From positions 62,001 through 126,000 of the forward strand of contig CAWGJU010000008.1 in the NCBI GenBank assembly GCA_963822985.1: DNA of 64,000 nt, in the 5' to 3' direction. The DNA comes from Thermohalobaculum sp963822985 (GTDB taxonomy: Bacteria; Pseudomonadota; Alphaproteobacteria; Rhodobacterales; Rhodobacteraceae). This document shows, in pieces, positions 25,061 to 32,967 of this stretch. The number at the start of each line of letters is the position of its first letter. Positions within the stretch are counted from its first letter, which is position 1. A model generated the notes under the pieces. The model ran no database searches, was not told where the DNA came from, and saw only the letters and a program-made list of their open reading frames with translations. Position numbers and translations under genes: made by a program.

Positions 25061-26671
25061 TCAGGCCTCCAATGGCCGTGCGAGGGCGTTCACGGCCGCC
25101 GCGGCCATGGCCGAGCCGCCCCGGCGTCCGCGCAAGGCGAGGAAGGGCACGCCGCGCGGGCGGGCGGCGAGCTCGGCTTTGGACTCGGCCGCGCCGACGA
25201 AGCCGACGGGAAAGCCGAGGATGGCGGCCGGACGGGGCCAGCCGTCGTCAAGAAGCTCGAGCAGCCGGAAGAGCGCCGTCGGCGCGTTGCCGATGGCGAC
25301 CACGGCGCCCTCGATCCGGTCGCGCCAGAGCTCGACCGCGGCGGCCGAGCGCGTCGTGCCGAGCCGCGCGGCGCTCTCGACCACGCCGGGTTCGGCCAGC
25401 GCGCACAGCACGGCGTTGCCGGCGGGCAGCTGCGTGACCATGCTCGCGACCGCCTGGCAGTCGCAGAGCACGGGCGCGCCGGCGGCCAGCGCCGAGCGCG
25501 CCGCCGCGCCGACATCCTCCGACCAGGCGAGCCGGGCGGTGATGTCGGGCATGCCGCAGGCGTGCACCAGCCGGACGGCGACGTCGTGGAGGTCGTCCGG
25601 CAGGTGGTCGAGCCGGGCTTCGGCCCGCACCGCCTCGAAGGAGCGGCGATAGATCTCGGACGGGTCGCGCAGGTATTGCAGGCGCCCGGGTCGCGAAGCC
25701 GGAGCCGTCCAGGCGCTCGGCGGCGGCGGCTCCCCGGCCGAAGACTCGCCATCATCGCCTGCGGCATGGACGTCTTCACGGCCGTCCGGAAACACCAAGC
25801 TGGCCGGCTGGCCCTCGGCGTCGGCGCCGAGCATCCACGCTTCCTCCTTGAGGACAGCTCCCCGCTCGGCGGGCTCCAGCGTCTCGGGGACGGCGAGCAG
25901 CCCGGGCATCCGCCCGGCCGCATCGAGGGCGCGAAAGTGCTCGGCAACGGCACGCACCTGCCCGGCATCCCTGACTTCTTCGCGAGGGTCGGGCGGCCAA
26001 AGCGAAGGGTAGATTTCCGCGAAGACGATGGGCGCTCCGGAAACCGCCTCGAATGGCCAGACGGCGATGTTGCCCGCGAGCTTCTCCCGGCGGCGCAGCC
26101 GGTCGAGGGCAGCGATCCCAACCAACGCCTGGCCGCCGACCGAGCCATTTCCGGAGAGCTTCCAAACCTCCTGCGCGCCCCGAACCCTTCGCTCGATCAC
26201 GCGCCGCCGCGCCGGTAGAAGGCCACCCCAACCTGCAGGACAGCGACGCGGCAGGCCGGCGATATCGCGTGCGAGCCCGTTGCCCCAGAACGGTCCTTCA
26301 CCGGGTGTTCGGGCATTCAGCCGGGCGGCGGCGTCGAACCGATCATTTGCGTTCTTCGCCCCCTCGGCGATTTCCTGACCGATCGCCTTCCAGAGGGCGG
26401 ACCAGCCGGCCTGGCCGGTCAACAGATGCGCCGCCCCATCCGGATAACCGAAGGGAAAGTCGAATCCCGCCAGGATCCGCCGCCCCGCATTGCGCTCGGC
26501 AGCGGCAATCCCGGCGATCAGATCCTCGGCATCCCTCCGGGTCGGCGGATTCCAGAGCCGGCATCCGCCTTCCGGGCCAGCCAGCGCCAGCCAGATACTG
26601 TCACTGCCTCGCCGAGGCGCGCCCGCGGCCGACCAATCGACCATGAGATAGCTGTTGAAGAGCGGCGTCAC
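25061..26671 (-). CDS. cobH: Precorrin-8X methylmutase CobH with an extra N-terminal domain (fusion)
   Basis: The C-terminal 205 residues (about 332-536) are CobH: Y-L-R-D-P-S-E-I-Y, R-L-V-H-A-C-G with the catalytic His, A-P-V-L-C-D-C and G-F-P-V-G-F-V-G-A-A-E-S-K. CobH moves the methyl from C11 to C12, giving hydrogenobyrinate. The N-terminal 300 residues are a separate domain: V-D-W-S-A-A-G-A-P-R-R-G-S-D-S-I-W, G-F-D-F-P-F-G-Y-P-D-G, F-A-E-I-Y-P-S-L-W. It looks like an RNase H-like fold of unknown role (DUF429-like motif pattern) and ends in a Pro-rich linker. The GTG start overlaps the cbiX stop codon. Confidence 0.83.
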   Translation of the reverse strand: MTPLFNSYLMVDWSAAGAPRRGSDSIWLALAGPEGGCRLWNPPTRRDAEDLIAGIAAAERNAGRRILAGFDFPFGYPDGAAHLLTGQAGWSALWKAIGQEIAEGAKNANDRFDAAARLNARTPGEGPFWGNGLARDIAGLPRRCPAGWGGLLPARRRVIERRVRGAQEVWKLSGNGSVGGQALVGIAALDRLRRREKLAGNIAVWPFEAVSGAPIVFAEIYPSLWPPDPREEVRDAGQVRAVAEHFRALDAAGRMPGLLAVPETLEPAERGAVLKEEAWMLGADAEGQPASLVFPDGREDVHAAGDDGESSAGEPPPPSAWTAPASRPGRLQYLRDPSEIYRRSFEAVRAEARLDHLPDDLHDVAVRLVHACGMPDITARLAWSEDVGAAARSALAAGAPVLCDCQAVASMVTQLPAGNAVLCALAEPGVVESAARLGTTRSAAAVELWRDRIEGAVVAIGNAPTALFRLLELLDDGWPRPAAILGFPVGFVGAAESKAELAARPRGVPFLALRGRRGGSAMAAAAVNALARPLEA

Positions 26672-27849
26672 CCCCTACCCTTCAGGTGCCGGCGAACGCT
26701 TTCGGGCCCCAGCGGATGGGTGGCATGCGGATAGGCCGGATGATGGTGGTGCCCGTGCCCGTTCGCTTGGTCGCCGTGATCATGCTCGTCGTGCCCGTGT
26801 TCGTGCCCGTGTTCGTGCCCGTGCCCGTGCCCGCTATGATCGTGCGCGTGATGATCGTCATGATCGTGCGCGGAGTGATGGTGTGCATGCCGGCCCGCCG
26901 CCAGGCGGCAGGCGCCGGTGCAGAAGTCGCCGCACAGCGTGCATTCGGCGACGTTGGCGCCTGGCGCCGTCGCGCCCTGCCCCTCGACGTGGTGATGATG
27001 GCTCTCCTGGGCCAAGCCGACCTCGGCCTCGAAGCCCAGCACCTGCGCGCGGTACTTGCACATCTGGCAGTTCATCAGGTTCTGCCCGTCCAGGATCTCG
27101 CGGACCCGCTCGGCGAAGGTCGCGACGACCTGCGGGTGGTCGTTGAGGTAACCGGCCTTGACGAATTGCACCTCCGGATTGGCCTCGGCCACCCAGTCGG
27201 TGAAGCCGTAGATCCGGTCGACCAGCACGCCGGTGAAGAGGAAATACGGGAACACCACCACGCGGCGGAAGCCGAGCCGCACGACCCGCTCGAGGCAGGG
27301 CTCGACCAGCGGGAAGGTGACGCCCGAATAGCCCGTCTCGGCCCAGCCGAAGCCCATCCCCTCCCACAGCAGCCGCGTCACCTTGGCGACATTGGCATTG
27401 GCGTCGGGGTCCGAGGCGCCGCGCCCGATCACCACGAGACAGGTGTCGTGGCGCGGCACCGCCCCGTGCCGCGCATCGGCCGCGGCGATCGCCTCGTGCA
27501 CGCGGTCCGCGGCCGCGGCGATCATCTTGGGGTCGACGCCCAGCTCGCGCCCGTACTCGACCTTCAGCGCGTGGCGGGCGGCATAGGTGTTGAGCACGGA
27601 GGGGATGTCGTTCTTCGCATGCATGGCGGCAAAGAGCATCCCCGGCACGGCCAGGATGTGATCGCAGCCCGCCTCGCGCAGCCGGTCGAGCCCGTCGCGC
27701 AGCACCGGGTTGGCGAATTCCAGATAGCCGTACTCGACCGGCCACTCGGGCAAGACGCCGCGCAGCCGCTCGGCCAGCGCGGCGAACTCGTCGACAGCCG
27801 GCTGGCTGCGCGAGCCGTGCCCGCAGACCATGACCCCGATGCGGCCCAC
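26668..27849 (-). CDS. cbiX: Sirohydrochlorin-type chelatase CbiX with His-rich metal tail
   Basis: About 393 aa. The duplicated chelatase half-domains are visible: V-C-G-H-G-S-R first, then V-V-I-G-R-G-A-S-D-P-D-A-N and F-P-Y-F-L-F-T-G-V-L. Next come an M-N-C-Q-M-C-K-Y-R motif and C-T-L-C-G-D-F-C-T-G-A-C, probable Fe-S ligands. The last 60 residues form a tail of H-x-H-x repeats that must bind metal ions. The protein probably inserts cobalt or supplies it early in the pathway. The start is uncertain: GTG 27849 (used) or ATG 27831; both ribosome binding sites are weak. Confidence 0.85.
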   Translation of the reverse strand: MGRIGVMVCGHGSRSQPAVDEFAALAERLRGVLPEWPVEYGYLEFANPVLRDGLDRLREAGCDHILAVPGMLFAAMHAKNDIPSVLNTYAARHALKVEYGRELGVDPKMIAAAADRVHEAIAAADARHGAVPRHDTCLVVIGRGASDPDANANVAKVTRLLWEGMGFGWAETGYSGVTFPLVEPCLERVVRLGFRRVVVFPYFLFTGVLVDRIYGFTDWVAEANPEVQFVKAGYLNDHPQVVATFAERVREILDGQNLMNCQMCKYRAQVLGFEAEVGLAQESHHHHVEGQGATAPGANVAECTLCGDFCTGACRLAAGRHAHHHSAHDHDDHHAHDHSGHGHGHEHGHEHGHDEHDHGDQANGHGHHHHPAYPHATHPLGPESVRRHLKGRG

Positions 27850-27857
27850 CGGCCGGC

Positions 27858-28028
27858 TCAGGTCCGACGTCCGGCCCAGACGGCGACGCCCACGGCCAGC
27901 GCGAGCACCGCGAGCCCGCCGAGCAGGTCCCAGTGGTCGTGCCCTGCGACGCCGGCCAGGTGGCCGGGATGCGCCAGTGCGGCCGCCGGCAGGCCGGCGG
28001 TGCTCAGCAGGGTGAAAAGGCGAATCAT
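27858..28028 (-). CDS. DUF6732-like small membrane protein, first gene of the cobalamin operon
   Basis: A 56-aa frame starting at ATG 28028, eight bases behind GGAGG, with the start M-I-R-L-F-T-L-L-S-T-A-G-L. A signal-like helix ends A-L-A-H-P-G-H-L, then comes A-G-H-D-H-W, a second helix rich in Ala, Val and Leu, and a final W-A-G-R-R-T. The histidine pairs (H-P-G-H, H-D-H) suggest metal handling. It looks like the DUF6732 family found beside cobalamin genes in Rhodobacterales. Its stop codon is nine bases before the cbiX start. Short length makes it easy to overlook. Confidence 0.75.
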   Translation of the reverse strand: MIRLFTLLSTAGLPAAALAHPGHLAGVAGHDHWDLLGGLAVLALAVGVAVWAGRRT

Positions 28029-28275
28029 CGTCCCTCCGTTCAGTGGCGCACGAAGGGCGGCGGCAGGATTGCCGCCCGGAACAGCCCTGGCCCGCGGCCC
28101 CCGAAGTGGGTCGGCCCCCGGCCCGGATCCGCTCTGCCCCCGGTCTCGGGTGCGCTGTCCGTCGACAACTCCCTAGCCCGGCGCTATGCCGGCCGCAATC
28201 GGAATCCGGGGCGGGTCCGGCCGGAGGTTCCGGGCGGCCGGTTCCGGACGGTTGGGTTCGGGAAGATGGGGCGCG
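28029..28275. promoter_or_regulatory. Divergent promoter region of the two cobalamin operons
   Basis: This 247-bp region separates the minus- and plus-strand cobalamin operons and must hold both promoters. It is very GC-rich with several small inverted repeats. I looked for a B12-box (consensus A-G-C-C-A-G-G-A-G-A-C-C-T-G-C-C) on both strands and found no convincing match, so a cobalamin riboswitch is not supported. Confidence 0.4.
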
Positions 28276-28650
28276 ATGACCACGACGATCTTCGTCTGCG
28301 ACACCTGCCGCTATTCGCGCGAGGATCGCGACGGGCCCGACGGGCGCACCGGCGGCCAGATGCTGGCCGAGCGCATCGAGGGGCTGGCCGATGGCGCGCC
28401 GGGCATCGTGGTGCGGCGCCAATCCTGCCTGATGGGCTGCGACCGGTTCTGCAACACGGCCGTCGCTGCGCCGGGCAAGCTGACCTACGTCCTCGGCATG
28501 TTCGCGCCGACCGAAAATTCGGCCGCGGCGGTCGTCGACTATGCCCTGCTGCACGCGGCGAGCCCCACCGGCCAGGTGCCGCTCAAGCAATGGCCGCAGG
28601 GGGTGAAGGGCCATTTCGTCGCCCGCATCCCGGCGCTGGAGCCCGGCTGA
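28276..28650 (+). CDS. DUF1636 family metal-binding protein of the cobalamin cluster
   Basis: A 124-aa protein with F-V-C-D-T-C-R-Y-S and S-C-L-M-G-C-D-R-F-C-N, four to five conserved Cys as in thioredoxin-like [2Fe-2S] ferredoxins, and the V-A-A-P-G-K-L-T-Y motif. DUF1636 genes are regularly found next to cobalamin genes; a role in cobalt or redox supply is supposed but unproven. It starts the plus-strand operon, and its stop codon overlaps cobT by one base. Confidence 0.82.
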   Translation: MTTTIFVCDTCRYSREDRDGPDGRTGGQMLAERIEGLADGAPGIVVRRQSCLMGCDRFCNTAVAAPGKLTYVLGMFAPTENSAAAVVDYALLHAASPTGQVPLKQWPQGVKGHFVARIPALEPG

Positions 28651-29687
28651 TGCTGGCCGAATTGCCGATCGCCCCGACCGACGAGGACATGCGCGCGCGG
28701 GTGACGGCCGAGATCGACGCCAAGACCAAGCCGCCGGGCTCGCTCGGCCGAATCGAGGCGCTGGCCGTCCAGATGGCGCTGGCGCAGCGAACGAGGCGGC
28801 CGATTGCCGACCCGGCGCGGCTCTTCATCTTCGCGGGCGACCACGGGCTGGTGGCCGAAGGCGTCTCGGCCTGGCCGCAGGACGTCACGGCGCAGATGGT
28901 GGCGAATTTCCTGGCCGGCGGCGCGGCGGCCAACGTCTTCGCCCGAAGCGTCGGCTGCGCCGTATCGGTGGTCGATGCCGGCGTCGCCACCGAGCTGCCG
29001 GGCGAGCCGGGGCTTATCCGCCTTCACATCAGGCGCGGCACGCGCAATGCCGCCGCCGAAGACGCGCTGACCGCGGCCGAGGTCCAGCGCGCGCTGGCCG
29101 CCGGGGCCGAGCTCGCCATCGCCGCCGCGCGCGAGGGCACCCGCACGATCCTGCTGGGCGAGATGGGCATCGGCAACACGGCATCGGCCAGCCTGCTGGC
29201 GCACGCGCTGACCGGGCTCGACCTCGCGCGCGCGACCGGGCCCGGCGCCGGGCTCGACCCGGCCGGCATTTCGCGCAAGCGCGCGGTTCTCGAGCGCGCC
29301 GCCGCCCGGCGGCCCGGCCCGCTGGCGCCGGCCGAGGCCCTTGCCGCCTTCGGCGGGCTCGAGATCGCCGCCATGGCGGGCGCGCTGATCGGCGCCGCCT
29401 CGGCCGGCGCCGTCTGCGTGGTCGACGGCTTCATCGCCGGCGCCGCCGCGCTCGCGGCGCTGCGCGCCCGGCCCGAGGCCGCGCCTTACGCTGTCTTCGC
29501 CCACCGATCGGCCGAGCCCGGCCATGCGGGCCTGTTGGAGGCGCTCGGCGCCCGGCCGCTCCTCGACCTCGAAATGCGGCTTGGCGAAGGCACTGGCGCG
29601 CTGCTCGCCCTGCCGGTGATGCGCGCCGCCTGCGCCATGCTGGCCGAGATGGCGACCTTCGAGAGCGCCGGCGTCGCAAAGGAATGA
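28650..29687 (+). CDS. cobT: Nicotinate-nucleotide:dimethylbenzimidazole phosphoribosyltransferase
   Basis: The 345-aa enzyme shows T-K-P-P-G-S-L-G-R-I-E, I-F-A-G-D-H-G-L-V-A-E-G-V-S, G-E-M-G-I-G-N-T-A-S and L-D-L-E-M-R-L-G-E-G-T-G-A, with the catalytic Glu in the last motif. It makes alpha-ribazole phosphate, the lower-ligand nucleotide. ATG 28650 overlaps the DUF1636 stop codon. The name follows the Salmonella scheme (CobU in Pseudomonas); it is not the CobT of the cobalt chelatase. Confidence 0.94.
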   Translation: MLAELPIAPTDEDMRARVTAEIDAKTKPPGSLGRIEALAVQMALAQRTRRPIADPARLFIFAGDHGLVAEGVSAWPQDVTAQMVANFLAGGAAANVFARSVGCAVSVVDAGVATELPGEPGLIRLHIRRGTRNAAAEDALTAAEVQRALAAGAELAIAAAREGTRTILLGEMGIGNTASASLLAHALTGLDLARATGPGAGLDPAGISRKRAVLERAAARRPGPLAPAEALAAFGGLEIAAMAGALIGAASAGAVCVVDGFIAGAAALAALRARPEAAPYAVFAHRSAEPGHAGLLEALGARPLLDLEMRLGEGTGALLALPVMRAACAMLAEMATFESAGVAKE

Positions 29688-30445
29688 TGGGCACGGTCGC
29701 GCGCCAGCTCGGGCATCTTCTGGTCGGCGTCATCTTCCTGACGCGCCTGCCCGTGCCGGTCGCGCTCGACCACTGCGACGGGCGGCTGGCCCGAGCCGCG
29801 CCGTGGTTCCCGGTGGTGGGCGTCATCGTCGGGGCGATCGCCGGCGGCACGCTGCTCGTGGCCGCCGCGCTGCTGCCGCTGCCGCTCGCCGCCGGGTTCG
29901 CCATCGCCGCCGGCGTTCTGGTCACGGGCGCGCTGCACGAGGACGGGCTGGCCGATTGCTGCGACGGGCTCGGCGGCGGCCGCAGCCGCGAGCACGCGCT
30001 GCAGATCATGCGCGACAGCCGCATCGGCACGTTCGCCGGCATCGGCCTTTTCCTTTCGCTCGGCCTGCGCTGGGCGGCGCTGGCTGCGCTGGCGCCCGCC
30101 GCCGGCGCCCTCGCGCTCGTCGTCGCGCACGGCGTCAGCCGGGGCATGCTGGCGCCCGTGCTGGCCGCGACGGGCTACGCCCGCGAGCACGGTGCCGCCA
30201 GCGCCGTCGCAGGGGGCGTCGGCGCGGGCGGGACGGCGGTGGCCCTCCTCCTGTCGCTCGCCATCGCCATGCTGGCGGGCCCGGTCTGCGGGCTGCTGGC
30301 CTTTGCCGCGGCGGGCTGCGCGGCCGCCCTGATGCTGGCGATCCTGGTGCGCCGGCTCGGCGGCTACACGGGCGACGGGCTCGGCGCGGTGCAGCAGCTG
30401 GCCGAGATCGCCGTGCTGACGAGCCTCGTCGGCTGCTGGCGATGA
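29684..30445 (+). CDS. cobS: Adenosylcobinamide-GDP ribazoletransferase (cobalamin synthase)
   Basis: A 253-aa integral membrane protein with six or more hydrophobic helices. Motifs are F-L-T-R-L-P-V-P, H-E-D-G-L-A-D-C-C-D-G-L-G-G-G and M-R-D-S-R-I-G-T-F, the active-site acid residues of CobS (CobV), and G-Y-T-G-D-G-L-G at the end. It joins adenosylcobinamide-GDP to alpha-ribazole at the inner membrane. ATGA overlaps with cobT and with the next gene indicate translational coupling. Confidence 0.93.
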   Translation: MMGTVARQLGHLLVGVIFLTRLPVPVALDHCDGRLARAAPWFPVVGVIVGAIAGGTLLVAAALLPLPLAAGFAIAAGVLVTGALHEDGLADCCDGLGGGRSREHALQIMRDSRIGTFAGIGLFLSLGLRWAALAALAPAAGALALVVAHGVSRGMLAPVLAATGYAREHGAASAVAGGVGAGGTAVALLLSLAIAMLAGPVCGLLAFAAAGCAAALMLAILVRRLGGYTGDGLGAVQQLAEIAVLTSLVGCWR

Positions 30446-30963
30446 TCTTCCTGCGCCACCCCGCCGCGGCGGTCGCGCCCGGCACTTGCTATGGCCGGCT
30501 CGACTTGGGACCAGCGCCCGGCGCCGAGGCCGAGATCGCCCAGGCGCTGACCCTCCTGCCGCCGGTCGCGGCCGTGCTCTCCGGCCCCGCCCGCCGCTGC
30601 CGCATCCTGGCCGAGCGCATCGCCGCCCGCGACGGCGTGCCGGCGGTGATTGACGACCGGCTGCAGGAGCTCGACTTCGGGCGGTGGGAGGGCCGCCGCT
30701 GGGACGCGATCGACCGCGCCGAGAGCGATCCCTGGGCGGCGGACCCCGTCTCGGTTGCCCCTCCGGGCGGCGAGACCTTCGCCGCGCTGACGAGGCGCGT
30801 CGCTGCCGCGCTGGCCGACGCGCCGGCCGAAGCCACCATCGTCACCCATGCCGGCGTGATCCGCGCGGCGCGCATGATCCTGGGCGGAGAGAGCTTTGCC
30901 GCCGTCTTCGCCGCGCCCGTGCCGCACTGTACGCCGATCCGGCTGGGGCGCGCGGCGGCATGA
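30442..30963 (+). CDS. CobC-like alpha-ribazole phosphatase (histidine phosphatase family)
   Basis: The 173-aa protein has the catalytic start I-F-L-R-H-P, the Y-G-R-L-D-L-G region, L-S-G-P-A-R-R-C, the acid E-L-D-F-G-R-W-E-G and the second His in I-V-T-H-A-G-V-I-R. The usual R-H-G is R-H-P here. By position between cobS and cobU it probably removes the 5-prime phosphate from ribazole phosphate or from cobalamin phosphate. Confidence 0.85.
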   Translation: MIFLRHPAAAVAPGTCYGRLDLGPAPGAEAEIAQALTLLPPVAAVLSGPARRCRILAERIAARDGVPAVIDDRLQELDFGRWEGRRWDAIDRAESDPWAADPVSVAPPGGETFAALTRRVAAALADAPAEATIVTHAGVIRAARMILGGESFAAVFAAPVPHCTPIRLGRAAA

Positions 30964-31472
30964 GCGCGCGCGTCTCGCTGATCCTCGGCGGCGCCCGCTC
31001 GGGCAAGTCGGCGCGCGCGCTGGCGCTGGCGCTGGCGTTCGCGGCGCCGCGCAGTTTCGTCGCGACGGCGGAGGCGCTCGACGCCGAGATGGCGGCGCGC
31101 ATTGCCAGCCACCGCGCCGAGCGTGGCCCAGAATGGCGGGTCGTCGAGGCGCCGCTCGACCTCGCGCCCGTGGTCGTCCGCCACCGCGAGGGGGCGATGG
31201 TCGTCGATTGCCTGACGCTCTGGCTCTCCAACCTCATGCACGTCGGCCGAGACCCGGCGGCCGAAACCGCCGCCCTGCTCGAAGCCGTGCAAAGCTCCGG
31301 CCGCGTCGTTTTCGTCTCGAACGAGGTGGGGCTGTCGATCACGCCGGAGAACGCTCTCGCCCGGCGCTTCCGCGACGAGCAGGGCCGGCTCAACCAACGC
31401 GTTGCCGCGGCGGCCGACCATGTCGAGTTCGTCGCCGCCGGCCTGCCGCTTCTCCTAAAGGGCCAGCCATGA
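30960..31472 (+). CDS. cobU: Adenosylcobinamide kinase / guanylyltransferase
   Basis: The 170-aa protein starts with the P-loop L-I-L-G-G-A-R-S-G-K-S, followed by V-A-T-A-E, H-R-A-E-R-G-P-E-W containing the guanylylated His, V-D-C-L-T-L-W-L-S-N and V-S-N-E-V-G. It phosphorylates adenosylcobinamide and then adds GMP. The name is cobU in Salmonella and cobP in Pseudomonas. ATGA overlaps occur on both sides. Confidence 0.94.
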   Translation: MSARVSLILGGARSGKSARALALALAFAAPRSFVATAEALDAEMAARIASHRAERGPEWRVVEAPLDLAPVVVRHREGAMVVDCLTLWLSNLMHVGRDPAAETAALLEAVQSSGRVVFVSNEVGLSITPENALARRFRDEQGRLNQRVAAAADHVEFVAAGLPLLLKGQP

Positions 31473-32926
31473 CGGCCGCCGTCATGCTGCAGGGCACTGG
31501 CTCTAACGTCGGCAAGTCGCTGTTGGTCGCCGGCCTGGCGCGCGCCTTCACCCGGCGTGGGCTGCGCGTCCGGCCGTTCAAGCCGCAGAACATGTCGAAC
31601 AACGCCGCCGTCACGGCCTCCGGCGGCGAGATCGGACGCGCCCAGGCGCTGCAGGCCTTGGCCTGCGGCACGGAGCCGACCGTCGAGATGAACCCCGTCC
31701 TGCTCAAGCCCGAGACCGACAGGGGCGCGCAGGTGATCCTCCTCGGCCAGCGGCTGGCCACCGTGAAGGCGCGCGACTACGCGGCGCTCAAGCCAAGGCT
31801 GCTCGCCGAGGTCGTCGCCGCCTTCCATCGCCTCGCGGCCGAGGCCGACCTCGTGCTGGTCGAGGGCGCCGGCTCGCCGGCCGAGGTCAACCTGCGCGCC
31901 GGCGACATCGCGAACATGGGCTTCGCCCAGGCGGCGGGCGTGCCGGTGATCCTTGCCGGCGACATCGACCGGGGCGGCGTCATCGCCCAGCTGGTCGGAA
32001 CGCATGCCGTCCTGCCCGAGCTCGACCAGGCACGAATCCGCGGCTTTCTCGTCAACCGCTTTCGCGGCGACCCGGCGCTTTTCGACGAGGGCTATGCCGA
32101 AATCGCCCGGCGCACCGGCTGGCCGGGCCTCGGCGTTATCCCCTGGTTCGCCGACGCGCACCTCCTGCCCGCCGAGGACGCGGCGGACATCCGGCCCGAT
32201 GCGCGAAAGCCGGGCCTCAGGATCGGCTGCCTGCAACTTTCGCGCATCGCCAATTTCGACGACCTCGACCCGCTCCGCCACGCGCCGGGCGTTTCCGTCG
32301 AGATGGTGCCGCCCGGCCGCGCGCTGCCCGGCGACCTGGACCTGGTCGTCCTGCCCGGCACCAAGTCGACGCGCGGCGACCTCGCCTTTCTGCGCGCCCA
32401 GGGCTGGGACATCGACCTGCTCGCCCATGTGCGCCGCGGCGGCCGCGTCCTCGGCCTCTGCGGCGGATATCAGCTGCTCGGCCGTCGCATCACCGACCCG
32501 GGGGGCATTGAGGGCGCGCCGGGTGCCGACGACGGCCTCGGCCTGCTGGATGTCGAGACCGTCATGCTGCCGGAAAAGCGCGTCACCCGCGTTGCCGGCC
32601 AGCATCTCGCCACGGGCGAGCCCGTCGAGGGCTATGAGATCCACATCGGCCGGACGACAGGGCCTGACTGTGCTCGCCCCGTCCTCGAGATCGACGGCCG
32701 CCCAGACGGCGCGACCTCGCCCGACGGGTTCGTCGCGGGCACCTATGTTCACGGCCTCTTCGCGTCGGACGCCTTCCGCGCCGCCTGGCTCGCGGGCCTC
32801 GGCGCCTCGGCGCCGGCCGGGAGCTACCGTGGAACCGTGGGCCGCACGCTCGACCGGCTGGCCGACCACCTCGAGGCACATGCCGAGCTCGACGCCGTTC
32901 TGGACATCGCCCGCCGGTCCGGTTGA
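31469..32926 (+). CDS. cobQ: Cobyric acid synthase
   Basis: The 485-aa protein has the N-terminal ATPase domain (M-L-Q-G-T-G-S-N-V-G-K-S, K-P-Q-N-M-S-N-N) and the C-terminal type I glutamine amidotransferase domain with the nucleophile in V-L-G-L-C-G-G-Y-Q-L-L-G and the His in T-Y-V-H-G-L-F. It amidates four side chains of adenosylcobyrinate diamide. It closes the plus-strand cobalamin operon. Confidence 0.95.
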   Translation: MTAAVMLQGTGSNVGKSLLVAGLARAFTRRGLRVRPFKPQNMSNNAAVTASGGEIGRAQALQALACGTEPTVEMNPVLLKPETDRGAQVILLGQRLATVKARDYAALKPRLLAEVVAAFHRLAAEADLVLVEGAGSPAEVNLRAGDIANMGFAQAAGVPVILAGDIDRGGVIAQLVGTHAVLPELDQARIRGFLVNRFRGDPALFDEGYAEIARRTGWPGLGVIPWFADAHLLPAEDAADIRPDARKPGLRIGCLQLSRIANFDDLDPLRHAPGVSVEMVPPGRALPGDLDLVVLPGTKSTRGDLAFLRAQGWDIDLLAHVRRGGRVLGLCGGYQLLGRRITDPGGIEGAPGADDGLGLLDVETVMLPEKRVTRVAGQHLATGEPVEGYEIHIGRTTGPDCARPVLEIDGRPDGATSPDGFVAGTYVHGLFASDAFRAAWLAGLGASAPAGSYRGTVGRTLDRLADHLEAHAELDAVLDIARRSG

Positions 32927-32967
32927 GATCGCCCCGCCGCGAACTGGCAGCGAATTGGAGAACATGC

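Noticed and set aside
28029..28275. Possible cobalamin riboswitch between the divergent cob operons
   Set aside because: GC-rich stem-like pieces exist, but no convincing B12-box or the surrounding conserved core could be found on either strand by eye.
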